Source: Erythrophleum ivorense
Lineage: Eukaryota; Streptophyta; Magnoliopsida; Fabales; Fabaceae
DNA length: 64,000 nucleotides
Direction: 5' to 3'
Assembly (NCBI GenBank): GCA_026724425.1
Contig: JAIUCV010000116.1
Span: 2,232,001 to 2,296,000 of the forward strand
Shown here: one piece after another, positions 22,471-33,425 of the stretch
Layout of the letters: every line of letters begins with the position of its first letter
Numbering within the stretch: position 1 is the stretch's first letter
Notes under the pieces: generated by a model
Told to the model about the DNA's origin: nothing
Database searches by the model: none
Seen by the model: the letters and a program-made list of their open reading frames with translations, nothing else
Position numbers and translations under genes: made by a program

Positions 22471-22852
22471 GGAAAGATTAATTTTTGGTTCTTATAATTT
22501 ATCTTAATTTTTAAATTAGTCTTTATAGTTATTTAAAGAAAAATCAGCCCTCATACTTTCCAAATATTTAAGATCTGATGATTCCTACTGTTTGATTCTG
22601 TCATAACTCCGTTAATTGGTGGCGGCTGACGTGGCCAATAGATTTTACATTTGTGGTGAGGGATTCCGATTGACAAACTAACCTAGAAAATGGAGGCCAA
22701 ATCTGCACCAGCTAAACTTTTCACTTGCTTGTACGTGTAGTTTAAAGGAGGGCCTGCATAAGTTTCTTCCAAGCATAGAGGCGGGCAACCAAATTCCTGG
22801 AAGAAGACGAAAACCAATTAAGTCCCTGTTTCCTCTATAAATATTGCATCAG
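22471..22852 (+). repeat. Left inverted arm of the MULE
   Basis: About 380 bp. The inner end has a TATA-like CTCTATAAATATTGCATCAG. The opposite arm carries the counterpart TTCTATAAACATCTGCATCAG on the minus strand. Confidence 0.85.
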
Positions 22853-23521
22853 TCACCTTTAAAACTAAGGAATTTTGTCAAGAACATTGCCGTCCCTGTT
22901 TCTTCTATGAAGTTGCTACTTGTTTAACTATTACGAATAGCTAAGTCACAAAATGCATTGCAGAGATATAACATGATTCCGGGGGGATTGCATTCAGTCC
23001 AGCTAGCTTATTCTTACAATAAAGCCAGAAGAAAATTTTCATCTCGATCGCATTAGATCCAAGAGATAGATGCAAAAGAAACTCCCCGTACCAAATCAAT
23101 CTTTAAATATTCAAGCATTCTTTTCCAAATCAATTGCGTACGCCAAATCAAAATGTAAACTGCACATTGCCACAAAACTTTGCCATTTTTATTATGACCA
23201 AAGCTTTTTAACATTAAAAAATAGATCCAAATCCTCTAGGCAAGCCCAACTCTGACCAAAAATACCGAATAACATAATTCAAAGTGAAGTTGCCATATAA
23301 TTACAATGTAAGAACAAGTGATCAGTTATTTCTCAATTGACCCTGCACAGAAAACAAATTGGTATAAGATTGATCCTACTATCCTATATGTTGCTAAAAG
23401 ATCCTAGCATCTGAAGTTTGTTAAGCCATTAGTCCATTTGTGCTGTGAAGATTGGAGAAGTTGAAGAGAGAACAAAGATGTGAAGATTGGAGGAGAAGTC
23501 TCTGCGATTGAGTGACAGAAA
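22853..23521. other. Interior of the MULE, origin unknown
   Basis: About 670 bp, less A+T-rich than the surroundings in places, with no transposase motif. Short ORFs (61 codons plus strand at 23070; 96 codons minus strand starting at 23694 inside the right arm) have no recognisable domain. Capture of host sequence is possible but I cannot name a source. Confidence 0.5.
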
Positions 23522-23839
23522 CTGATGCAGATGTTTATAGAAGATACAGGGACCATCATGGATTTTCGTTTCCTTCCACGAATTCGGTTGCTGGAGAGTG
23601 AATTGGATGGCCTTCCTTTAAACTTCACGTGCAAGACAAGTGAGAAGCATACCTGGTACAGATCTGTCCTTTTTTCCACGTCAGCAATTGCCAACTAGAA
23701 TCTCCTAGTACATGTGTAAAATCTATTGGCCATGTCACCTATCAACCAATAGAGTTATGTTAGAACCCAACATGTTTGAAAAATAAAGGGACTGATTTAA
23801 TTAAAAAAGACAAATTATAGGGATTAAAATATTTTTTCC
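23522..23839 (-). repeat. Right inverted arm of the MULE
   Basis: Inverted counterpart of 22471-22852, shorter by about 60 bp through indels. Confidence 0.85.
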
Positions 23840-23848
23840 TTAATTTTT

Positions 23849-24875
23849 TATGTCAAACTTATCCTTACTATCATCTACTTCTCAATTTCTTTTTTTAACA
23901 AATCTATTTCTCAAGCTTAATCATTTAAGTAGATGATAGGAAGGGTAATATCTATACCTTTTGACTTTCTTTTGTGCCTTAAAATATTTATTTAAATGAT
24001 TGATATATATATTTCTTATGTTCATGACAAATGTATAGTTTTTGTCTGTTTGATTTTTGTGTTAAAAAAATAATTGTATTAAAAAAAAAGTTATTGGTGA
24101 CCTAAAAATACGCAGCTTATAGTTAAGCCCGTGATTGACTAATTAACGAACAAAAATGCTGGTCACCTAATTAGTCAACTAATCTCAAATGGCCCAAGGT
24201 TAAAATTTAGTTGAAGGTAAATTAATTAAAAGAAAGAAGAAAAAACATTAAAAAGACATGTGCTATTATTTGAACTAAACTTAGATCTGATCTTTTATAT
24301 ATTTATCATATTTTTTAATTAAAACGTGACAAATATATAATTTTACAATAATAACATAATAAATGTATAATTTAATTAGAGAATTTTACAAAAATTATAT
24401 ATTTGTCATATTATTATTAAAAATTTATATACTTATTATATTTTAATTTAAGAACCTGACGACAAATATATAAAAATTACACATAAATTTTTATCCTATT
24501 CCTTTTGCTTTCTTAATTGGGGAAAGGCACAAGGTTGTTTGGCCAATTAGCCGATAATATCTTGACTCGTTGTCTTCCCTATTCATGGCTGCAAATCTTC
24601 CATCATGCAACTTTCTACGTGTTACCTATGACGTCTTCTCTTACAAATTCTTCAAATTCTTTGAATCAAACGGGAATATATGGTTGATAACAATGTACTT
24701 TGACTCACTTAGTTTGGTCCTTCTGTATTACTATAAATTTATTTATTTTAAAACTATTTTTTTGGATTGAAGTTTCATAAATAAACAATGTATTAAAAAA
24801 GGTAATTTTTTAATTGACAAAACCATTTAATCAGTACTCTTGTCAATATTATTGTGTTTTGACAAACTTTTTTTG
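23849..24875. other. Spacer, no gene seen
   Basis: A+T-rich. Several ATAAATATATAA / TTATATATTTGTCA-like strings recur in both orientations between 24290 and 24470, which may be a decayed small repeat, but I could not define ends. Confidence 0.5.
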
Positions 24876-25106
24876 AAAATACTTTTTTTTTTTGCATGTG
24901 CACCCGGTATTCTATGCCTACCTGCACACGAGTTGTGAGGACTTATCGTGGCCCAGACTAATCCGGATTGGGGCGGGTGGCACCGTATGGTGAGAACCCT
25001 TGGCCCCTTGCGTTGTTGCGTTTCCAAGGCTCGAACTCGAGATCCTTGGTTAAACTAGAACAACTCCCTCCCAGTTGATCCAAGCGCTTGGGGTTAAAAT
25101 ACTTTT
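24876..25106 (-). mobile_element. tRNA-derived SINE with 11-bp target duplication
   Basis: The body (24887-25095) runs on the minus strand. From the right end it shows a box-A-like GGATCAACTGGGAGGG (about 25065-25083), a box-B-like GAGTTCGAGCC (about 25028-25038), then a G+C-rich body and a 3' A-run (plus-strand T-run just after 24886). Exact flanking copies of AAAATACTTTT stand at 24876-24886 and 25096-25106, as expected after target-primed insertion by LINE machinery. Its G+C content contrasts sharply with the surroundings. The SINE family is not named because I cannot match it to a consensus. Confidence 0.85.
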
Positions 25107-25473
25107 ATTATCATACTCCTAAAAGGGACAGATATAAAAAAAATTAATTTGTAATTAATATTATTTGAATAAATAAATCATTTTAAATAATTGGTATGGT
25201 TAATTTTATTTAAATAAAATATAAAAAGTAAATTCACAGTAAATACATAAAATATTTCAGTCAAAATAAGCAATTATAATATGTAAAATTAAAATAAATA
25301 TATCAAAATGAAGATATAAAAATTTTAATTATAATTAATATTCTCATTAATCAAATATAGTGTTTTTTTTATAATATTTCAATTTTAAAGAACAATGAAA
25401 AAAGAAGACGATTAGGTTAAAATAGAGAAGGAGCAAATTTATAATTAAAGATTTTGAATAAGGAGCAAAGTAA
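25107..25473. other. Spacer, no gene seen
   Basis: A+T-rich spacer between the SINE and the ABCB fragment, without recognisable features. Confidence 0.55.
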
Positions 25474-25885
25474 GCAATATCTTCCATCAGAGCTGTCTAT
25501 TCCTTTGTTGGATAAACCAAAACCACAGCTGCTTTCTCTCTGTGTTAAAACGGTCAATTAAGTTGGGTCTAAAACAAGGCTTAGCCATAGGTTGCTACGG
25601 TGTTGTCTTTGCTATATGGTCCTTCATGTCCTATAATGGTAGTAGACTCGTCATGTACAATGGCGCTCAAGGTGGGACCATCTTTGCCATTGGAGCAGCC
25701 ATAGCTCTTGGTAGGTTGTAACAATAGCTCTTAATCATTATTCTTTATGCTTAAAAGGTGTTTATTTCTTTGTAAAACAAGCACTAGGTGCTGGTTTATC
25801 CAACGTGAAGTACTTCTTGGAAGCGAGCTCAGCAGGCTAACGTATAATGGAGGTGAGAAGGAGAATACCAAGATTACTGCTTCTT
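25474..25885 (+). pseudogene. ABCB (P-glycoprotein-like) transporter gene fragment
   Basis: The frame starts AISSIRAVYSFVG then a stop replacing the Glu of the usual VGE, then TKTTAAFS. After a frameshift it continues LGLKQGLAIG and GVVFAIWSFMSYNGSRLVMY, ending AIGAAIAL. A GT-AG intron (25711-25781) joins in phase to LGAGLSNVKYFLEASSAG, then TAA (25838-25840) for Glu, then RIMEV. This is the first transmembrane domain of plant ABCB exporters of the ABCB15/18 type. Only about 115 residues of a protein of roughly 1,250 remain, and nucleotide-binding domains are absent. It is a gene fragment on the same strand as the midasin remnant. Confidence 0.85.
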
Positions 25886-25951
25886 AACTATCCGCGTGTG
25901 TTAAAGAGGGTTTTTCTGATATGAAGGATTTGTTGCTTCTTGAGCAAGACG

Positions 25952-28900
25952 TGTAACATCCGGTCCCTCCGTAAACGTGAGAAACGCAATGTTCGGTTTC
26001 TCCGTAAATGTCAGAAATGAGCTAAATATAAAAGGAAATCCTCGAAATAGAAGGAATTAGGGCCAACTAAAATTATGATAAAATTTTAAATATTAGAAAA
26101 TGAGGATTTAAGGTTTGAGATGCTCAAAAACCAGAGCCAGAAGAGCTCAGAAAATTTGCCGAAGAAAGTAGGGGTATTTTTTGTAATTTTTGAAAAATTT
26201 TGAAAACTCACAGAAGAGCTTTTAAAATAAAAAATTTGAGTTTTTTGGGGTTCTCAGAGGCCCTAAAAACTATGGGAACCCCTAGAACAGTTGAAACCCT
26301 TCCAGTGAGTGATTTCGGCAAAGGTTGACCAGAACTTTGACCGAACGGTTCGGAATGGTTTTAGATCCTTTTTGAGTGATTCCAAAGGCAATTCTTATGA
26401 TTAAGAGCCTAAGGAATATGATGAAAAAGATGGATTTTAAAAAGGAGTTGATATGAGTTTAAAATGAAAAAGCTAAGAAAAGGGACTAAAATGCAAAAGT
26501 AAAAAGTTGCATAAAGTGACTTTTAGCTCCTTCTTATCCACGTTCTAGTAGCTCCTCACTTCTACGATTTGTTTCTGCCCCAAAAATAGAGAAGGAAGCC
26601 AGCTCTCTTGGGCGCACAAGGAGAGGAGATTTTGAAGAGAGAAAAAGCAAGGAAAAGGTAAGAAAAGTGTGAAATTTTATGCTCTTCCCTTGAGTAAACT
26701 TGTTCCTCTCATTCTCCTCTTCATTTCTATGGTTTCATTGATGGATTTGGTGATGTTTTGAGTCTGGTCCAGAGGAGGAATAACAGAATTTGAAGGAGAG
26801 GAACTTATCACTTGGAAGAGCACTTGAGAAAAGCTAGGAAATCAAGGTAACTTGTTATCTTCCATGCTTCTTCTTCCCTTCTCCTCCTTGTGATAATTTC
26901 GTCCCATGTAGAGCCCAATCAAAGGGAGATGAATTTTGGTCCTAGCAGGGGAGATTCATAGATTTTGGAGTGTGAGAAGCAAGTAGGTGCAAAGAAATCA
27001 AAGAAAGAAGCATGAAAACACAAGATAGAAAAGTGAGGGATTCATGGAGACATTGTGAAATCTGTTTTGATCCATGAATTCCATAGCTTAGATGAGTGTT
27101 TGCTTGAGTTCCTAAGATCCCTAGAGACCTCCCCACACACCTCTTCCATCAAGAAAACAAAGCAAACCCATTACTTCTGTTTTTCATGTGTCATTTCAGC
27201 CTAGGACAAAACTATAGGTTAGGGATAGTTTTAATTTGTTGCAAGCTTAGTTTTGAGTCATATATGATGGAAGGGGATGAGAGAAAGCCTTGAAAAACAT
27301 TTAGAACTCATAGAAAGTGATTTGGTGTCTTAGGTTCCATATTATGACCTAAAGAAGCAACATAGTGCCAGACCTTTTGTTTTAATGATGTGATGACTCC
27401 AAGAGGTTTAAAAGGAGTCAAGAATCATATTTAAAAGGAAAGAATGAGGCCTAGAAGTCCCTTGAGGGGTGTTGCTTCATTAGGTGCCTTTATGAACGAT
27501 AATGGAGCCTATAGAGCAATCTAGTATTTTATTAACTGATGTAGCCTTAGAATATGTTTCATGGACCTAATTGGCTCCCATAAATTGTATCTAGGCCAAG
27601 AGAAACTATCTCCACCAAATTGTGGGTGTGTGGCCGAAAGAGGAGGCTTGAAAGCTAAGGAAAAAGTTTGTGAAATTGTGCAAGATAGCTCTCTCCACCT
27701 TCTCTCATGCATGGATGTGTGTTTAGCTTGTTTTAGAATGTGTGTATGTGAAAAGTATGCTAGTATGCCTTTATATTCCATGATCCTTGATGCCATGTTA
27801 TGTTTTAAATGAATCTATGATGTTTGTATGAGTTCGCTTGAGTGAGGAGAGGCCAAGAACTCTTCCCTTTAGTGAAGATGAGCCAAGAACCCTTGAGCTT
27901 GGTTGAGACATAGCAAAGAGTCTCTCAAAAGCAAAGTGGGCTCCCAAGAGTATGGTTGAGTCCAAAGCTCTTAAAGAATGGGTGAGGTAAGTCCAAAATC
28001 CATGAGGAGAAGTGTGAGGCCAATCCAAACACTTGGGGAACTCTTGAATGTCTTGTATGATTGATTCACATGCCAAGGTTGCTTTGAAAATATCCATGAC
28101 CTCCATTTTTCCATACATGCATTTGAAAAGCTTGCTTTGTACATATTATGTGTGATTGAATGGGAGATGAGCTATTAGAATTCTTTGAATCTCATCCCCT
28201 CCTCTTCAATGCTCTAAAATGCTAGGTGAACCAAGTGGATATGTTAATGGGAGCCAACAACATTGAAGAAGAGAGATTGACATTCATATGTCTAGCTTTT
28301 ACCCTTTTTTGAACCATAATAATGTTCAATGATGTATATGATTATTGTAAATGGAACATGACCCTTGAGACACATATAAATATGATATTATGTGATGTAT
28401 ACATGTATGGATATGATGTATGAACTTTAGAAATGAATTTGGGTATGTAATGCCAAGTTATGCAAATTGAAAGTTTGATGCAAATGTATATAAGCGTGGA
28501 TGAAAAGGCCAAAATGAGATGCATGAGGTTTGAGACCATTTGGGTAGCTCACACAAGTCTTAAATATACTTTTAGACTTGCTCAAAAGGTACCAACACCA
28601 AGGGAAGACCATTTGGCAAGTTTGGTACCTCATATGGAGTCAAATTTGACTATTATGGAGCCTTATACCATTTTTTAGCCAAATGAGTTATTATTGCCCT
28701 GAAACTTGGCATGCAATTAGGTCTCATTAAGATATTTTTGAGAAGCTAAAGATCATAATTTTCTGAGACCTAGAGAATATTTGATGAATTTTCAAAGTTA
28801 GGATTTTTCATGGATTCTGGTATGGGTACTGTTTATACTGGCAGTTTTGAATTCTGTGTTACCCGATAGCCAAATGGTGTCCAATGCTTATGAAATTTTA

Positions 28901-29440
28901 CATACATAAACTAGAGGTCATAAGCTTTCTATGGCCACCAAGATCACCTCATTTGGAGGTATGAGAAGTGAGTTATGCATGTTTGAAGTTAACTGTCAGT
29001 ATCAGTAGCGCCCCATGAGTTCGGTTACTGTTCCATAGGGTCCAGCTGAATAATGTATCTGTTTCATTCTAAAATTATTTTTACTATCAATTTAACATTT
29101 GTAGCTTTCCATAATGACTGAATGTGTGTGATTTCAATTTTTATAAAATTAGTTATGAATTTCAAAAATTTGTATCAGTAAACTGAACAACAGCCTAGGT
29201 AGCCAGCGACTCTGTAACTTTTTGGATGTCAAATGTCTTGTGTGATGAATTTTATGACCTGGGCATATTTTTATGTGAATTAGACATCCTAATATTTCCA
29301 TAATGACAAAGATTACATGATTTTGAATTTTTTGGATTTAGTTATGATTTTCCAAAGTTGGGTTAGAAAATGGAGCAAATCTAGCTGAAAATATGCTTGT
29401 TTATTTTGAGCTCCATTTCAGTTTCCATGGGTTGTAGGCA
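25952..29440 (+). mobile_element. Probable long LTR or non-coding end of a Ty3/gypsy element
   Basis: It begins TGTAACATCCGGTCCCTCCG directly after the ABCB fragment. It then shows a layout common in long Tekay/Del-type LTRs: low-complexity U3, a leader-like GAAGAGAGAAAAAGCAAGGA stretch near 26630, then long non-coding text with no ORF matching a known domain. A degenerate repeat of GAGCCAAGAACCCTTGAG-like units occurs at 27840-28030. I did not find a second copy or the right end. Copia B appears to be inserted in it. The assignment is an inference. Confidence 0.4.
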
Positions 29441-29539
29441 TGTTTTTGTGATACAAATGAATTATAATAATGAAATTAAATATGAGAAAGTACAGTATGA
29501 GCTCACACAGTCCACATGACACCAAATACAAATGAATTA

Positions 29540-29556
29540 TGGTATTAGAGCAATCA
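29540..29556 (+). other. Primer-binding site of copia B
   Basis: TGGTATTAGAGCAATCA closely resembles the initiator Met-tRNA primer site TGGTATCAGAGC. Confidence 0.8.
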
Positions 29557-29654
29557 TGAATTTTCTCTCCTCTTTGATTGTATTTGGACCTTATGATCTC
29601 ATCGAATCTTCTTTCTCCCATTAAGTCTCTCCGCTCCTCTCTTCTGCTAGGGTT

Positions 29655-30645
29655 ATGGCTGCTTTTGGTGAGAACCAACTCCTATGTTCGCCAGTGGTGT
29701 CTCCTTGGCAAGATCCCTTTAATGCTTACTACCTTTATTCGAATGAGAATCTTGCACTTTTGCTTGTCTCTCCACCACTGACTAGTATGAAGTACCACGA
29801 TTGGGCTAGGTCAATGAAAATGTCATTACTCTCCAAGAATAAATTTTAATTTGTTGACGGATCTCTTCCGTCACCCAAGGCTGTTGATCCTCTGTACTCT
29901 ACATGGCAATGCTGCAACACAATGTGTTGTTGTGGATCACCAAGTCCCTATCTCCGACAATCGCTCGAAGCATTCTTTGGATTGATAAGGCGGTAGATGT
30001 TTGGAATGACTTGTGAGACCGATTCAGTCAAGGGGATGTGTTTCGCATCTCGGATTTGCAAAAGGAGCTCTATAGTTTCTGCCAAGGTGATCTCTTTGTC
30101 ACTGAATATTTCACCCAGCTAAAGATCATTTAGGATGAACTGCTGGTCTTTCATCCTTTACAGATTTGCTCACGTGATCTTTCTTGTTCTTGTGGTGTGA
30201 TGTCACTCGTCAGAAAGCATTAAGAACAAGATTATGTCATACGGTTTCTCAAAGGACTCAACGAGCATTTCTCTAGTGTGAAGTCTCAAATTATAATGAT
30301 GGATCTGATGCCTCCTATCAATTGTGTATTTTCTTTAGTGGTACAACAAGAATTGAAAATCCAATTCGCAAGTGAGATCAAGATATGTATAGTAAAAGGA
30401 TTTAATCTGATACCTAATAATCAAAGAGGAGGTGCAAACAAATTTTGCACACATTGTGGTAAATTAGAGCATACTGTTGAGACTTGCTACAAGAAGCATG
30501 GATTTCCTCTAGGCTTTAAGTTTAGGAATCGAAATTCTTTAGCAAATAGTGTTGCTTCTCAAGTAATTGTTGAAGAGAAGTCGCTTGTATGTTACGTCCA
30601 AAGGAATTTTGCCTACACTACCACAATTCACTAAGGATCAATACA
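29655..30645 (+). pseudogene. copia B gag remnant
   Basis: Starts MAAFGENQLLCSP with the copia-type NAYYLYSNENLALLLVSPPL and HDWARSMKMSL stretch, then a TAA at 29848. Later frames carry a zinc knuckle CTHCGKLEHTVETC (30446-30487), a C-x2-C-x4-H-x4-C unit. Stops and shifts separate the two ends. Confidence 0.8.
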
Positions 30646-30829
30646 ATAAACTTCTAGCCTTGGTGCAGCCATTATTTGGTCAAGCACATCTACTTAATCA
30701 TGTCTTATCATTGCCTCACCTTCTACTAATAACACCCTGGTTCCTACCTTCGATTCAAGTAAACTTACAAATATCACCATTCTTACTTATAACATAGAAA
30801 GGCCTGTGTGTGTCTCAGTTAACATTCCT

Positions 30830-31960
30830 CCCACCTCTTAGATAATTGGTAGTGGTGTGACTGATCATATTTGTTCCTCCTTGTCTTCCTTTATATCATA
30901 TAAACATATCGCACCTGTCTATATAAGATTACCTAATGGTTCAGTAGTATATGCTCGTTATTCTGGCACTGTTCAAATTTTCCCTGACTTTTCCTTGATT
31001 AATACCTTTTATATTCCTGAATTCACTTTTAATCTAATCTCTGTTCAAAAATTTACACTTCACATTGATTGTAAACTCATTTTCTCCTCTTCTCAATGCC
31101 TAATACAGGATTTAAGGCATTAGAAGATGATTGGTATAGCTGAAATCCAACAAAAACTATATATAATACAAAGTCATGCAAGTACTCCATCCCTAGTCAA
31201 TTCTGCAATTCTGAATTCTGTTTAATGTAATTTAAATTCTGACTTATGGCATTATCACTTAGGTCATCTTTCACAATCAATTTTACATACATTGACACAG
31301 AAGTTTCCTCTCATAGATTGTACTGCACACAATAAACAATGTGATGTTTGTCATTATGCAAAACAAAAGTGTTTGCCCTTTCTTATTAGTTCCTCATCTA
31401 CATCACATCCCTTTGATTTACTGCATGTTGACATATATGGACCATTTCATTTACTTTCTACATATGGCCATAAGTATTTTCTCACTATTGTTGATGACTA
31501 TACACAATTTACTTGGATTTTCTTAATGAAACTAAAATATGAAACTAGGAATCATCTGCAAAACTTTGTTACACTCATTAAAAATCAATTTTCCACAGCT
31601 ATGAAAATAATTCGTTCAGATAATGGTATTGAATTTGATATGCCATCTTTTTATTCTTCCAAGGGAATCATATATCAAACTTGCTGTGTAGAAACTCTTG
31701 AACAAAATAGTGTGGTTGAAAGAAAACACCAACATATTTTAAATGTAGCTCGTGCACTTCTTTTCCAATCCAATCTACCAAAATTATATTGGAATTTTGC
31801 TATCACTCATGCTATTTTTTTGATTAATCGATTACCTTTTCCTGTTCTTAAAAATGAAATACCATATCAATTGCTTTATAATCAACCTCTAGATTTTGAA
31901 TCACTAGAAGTATTTGGTTCTCTCTACTTTGCTTCTACTTCTATGAATCATTGAATACAA
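30830..31960 (+). pseudogene. copia B protease and integrase remnant
   Basis: A protease-like GSGVTDHICSS (about 30848-30880) has Gly where the catalytic Asp is expected. The integrase is largely open from 31292 to 31954: LWHYHLGH just upstream, C-x2-C in CDVCHYAKQ, LLHVDIYGPF with the first catalytic Asp, IVDDYTQFTWIF, IIRSDNGIEFD with the second Asp, and VVERKHQHILN with the Glu. A TGA ends the frame at 31952-31954. Confidence 0.88.
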
Positions 31961-33060
31961 TTTGACCCCCGAGCTTGAAAGTGTGTATTTTTGGGTTTCA
32001 AACCAAGAACTAAAGAATATATATTTTACTTGACATCAACAATAAAGAAATTTTTATTTCACACCATGTCATTTATCATGAACAAATGTTTCCCTTATGT
32101 AACATTTCTATCTCCATCTGCTTTTGATAATATTTGTTTACCCTAACAACTAGATTCTTTTGATTTTCTTGATTTTCCTATCATTGATTCTCTGCCTACT
32201 TATTCTTCTACACATTCTGATTTATCTATCACTGATTCACTCCTTATCACCAGTCCACAAGTCACAACACCTTATATTTTAGTTTCTCCTCCATGATAAT
32301 CTCAAAGAGTTTGTCGTCCACCTCCATACTTGCATGACTACCACTACTCTCTACATACTTCAGCTCAATCTCCTTCCAATGATTTAGGTACTCTCTATCC
32401 CCTTTCTTCTGTTTTGTCATATGATCAATTGTCTTCATCCCATAAACATTTTAGTTTATCTGTTTCTGTCTCTTTTGAACCTAAGACTTACCAAGAGGTT
32501 GTTAAGCATGATGTCTAGCATCAGGCAATGGCTACTAAAATTAAGGCCTTGGAAGACAATAACACTTGGATCCTTAATGAACTTCCTCATGGTAAAAACC
32601 CTATTGGGTGCAAATGGGTATACAAGATCAAGCATCAAGTTGATGGATCTATTGAGCACTACAAGGTGAGATTGGTAGTTAAAGGCTACACACAAACTGA
32701 AGGTATAGATTATTTCAATACTTTCTCACCAGTAGCAAAAATGACCACAGTATGTTTACTTCTTACTTTAGCTTCTGCATAGAATTGGTTTTTAGAATAA
32801 TTTGATGTTAATAACGTATTCCTGCATGGTGCTTTAAATGAAGAGGTATACATGGTTTTACCTCCTGGTTTTTCTTCTCTTAATCCTCATCCTATCTGCA
32901 AATTACAAAAGTCATTGTATAGGCTCAAGCAAGCTAGCAGGTAGTGGTTTGCTAAGTTGTCCCATGCTCTCATCAATTCTAGTTATTCCCAATCTAAATC
33001 TGACTATTCTTTATTTGTCCGCTCTTCTGGTTCCTCATTCACAGCCTTATTCCTAATCTA
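31961..33060 (+). pseudogene. copia B spacer and partial reverse transcriptase
   Basis: After a Ser/Thr-rich linker the RT begins near 32475: EPKTYQEVVKHDV, a TAG, then KIKALEDNNTWILNELP, CKWVYKIKHQ, GYTQTEGIDYFNTFSPVAK and, after two more stops, EEVYMVLPPGF and YRLKQASRQWFAKL. It ends at about 33059 before YVDD. The sequence then passes directly into what I read as a midasin intron. Confidence 0.85.
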
Positions 33061-33132
33061 AGAAATTCTTCTATTTATTTCTTTTGCATTATCTTCTCTC
33101 ATGATGTGCATTTTTGTTCTTCATTTTTGTCT

Positions 33133-33409
33133 TTAGTTGGTGAATTTTACATCTCCAGTGCATTGCATTGACTGTGCGTTATGATATGCAATATCAGACA
33201 GATCCGCCTATTTCTGTGTGTCTTTGTAATTTCATTCAATTGTGCCTCTTATATCATTTCACTTGTCTAGGCATGTTAGTAAGTGAATTTTTCATCTCTA
33301 CTGCATTGCCTTGTCTGTCCATTACGATAGCAATATTAGACTGCACCTGTTGTGTGCTTTCTCCATCATGAGTAATTTCAATTCAATTATGCCCCTTGTA
33401 TATTTTATC
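33133..33409. repeat. Diverged tandem duplication in a midasin intron
   Basis: 33133-33259 and 33276-33409 are alignable by eye: TTAGTTGGTGAATTTTACATC versus TTAGTAAGTGAATTTTTCATC, TGCATTGCATTGACTGT versus TGCATTGCCTTGTCTGT, and TAATTTCATTCAATTGTGCC versus TAATTTCAATTCAATTATGCC. The period is about 143 bp. Confidence 0.7.
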
Positions 33410-33425
33410 TAAATTTTTTTGGCAG

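Larger units (their letters stand above)
22471..23839. mobile_element. Non-autonomous Mutator-like element (MULE) with long inverted arms
   Basis: The left arm (22471-22852) and right arm (23522-23839) are inverted copies. Shared inner strings include TGACGTGG, GGCCAATAGATTTTACA, GTTTAAAGGA, CGAAAA, CTATAAA and GCATCAG. Ends start GGAAA on both strands. The flanks are an exact 9-bp duplication, TTAATTTTT, at 22462-22470 and 23840-23848. Long arms plus 9-bp duplication are the hallmark of Mutator-like elements. There is no transposase inside, so it depended on a partner in trans. Confidence 0.88.
29441..33060 (+). mobile_element. Ty1/copia retrotransposon (copia B), 3'-truncated
   Basis: A primer site TGGTATTAGAGCAATCA at 29540-29556 (one change from the copia standard in its first 12 bases) marks the start of the internal region, followed by gag, protease, integrase and the first part of reverse transcriptase. 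The RT frame stops near 33059 before the YVDD box, and RNase H, polypurine tract and 3' LTR are absent. The left LTR must lie before 29540 but I could not delimit it because no second copy exists. A start at TGTTTTTGTG (29441) is a guess. Confidence 0.8.

Noticed and set aside
25020..25085. Possible tRNA gene on the minus strand (box A and box B present)
   Set aside because: The spacing and lack of a tRNA cloverleaf, together with the A-tail and 11-bp target duplication, fit a SINE better.
27521..28678. Several ORFs of 65-106 codons on both strands
   Set aside because: No retroelement or host motif was found. They sit in a long LTR-like region with unbiased ORF placement.
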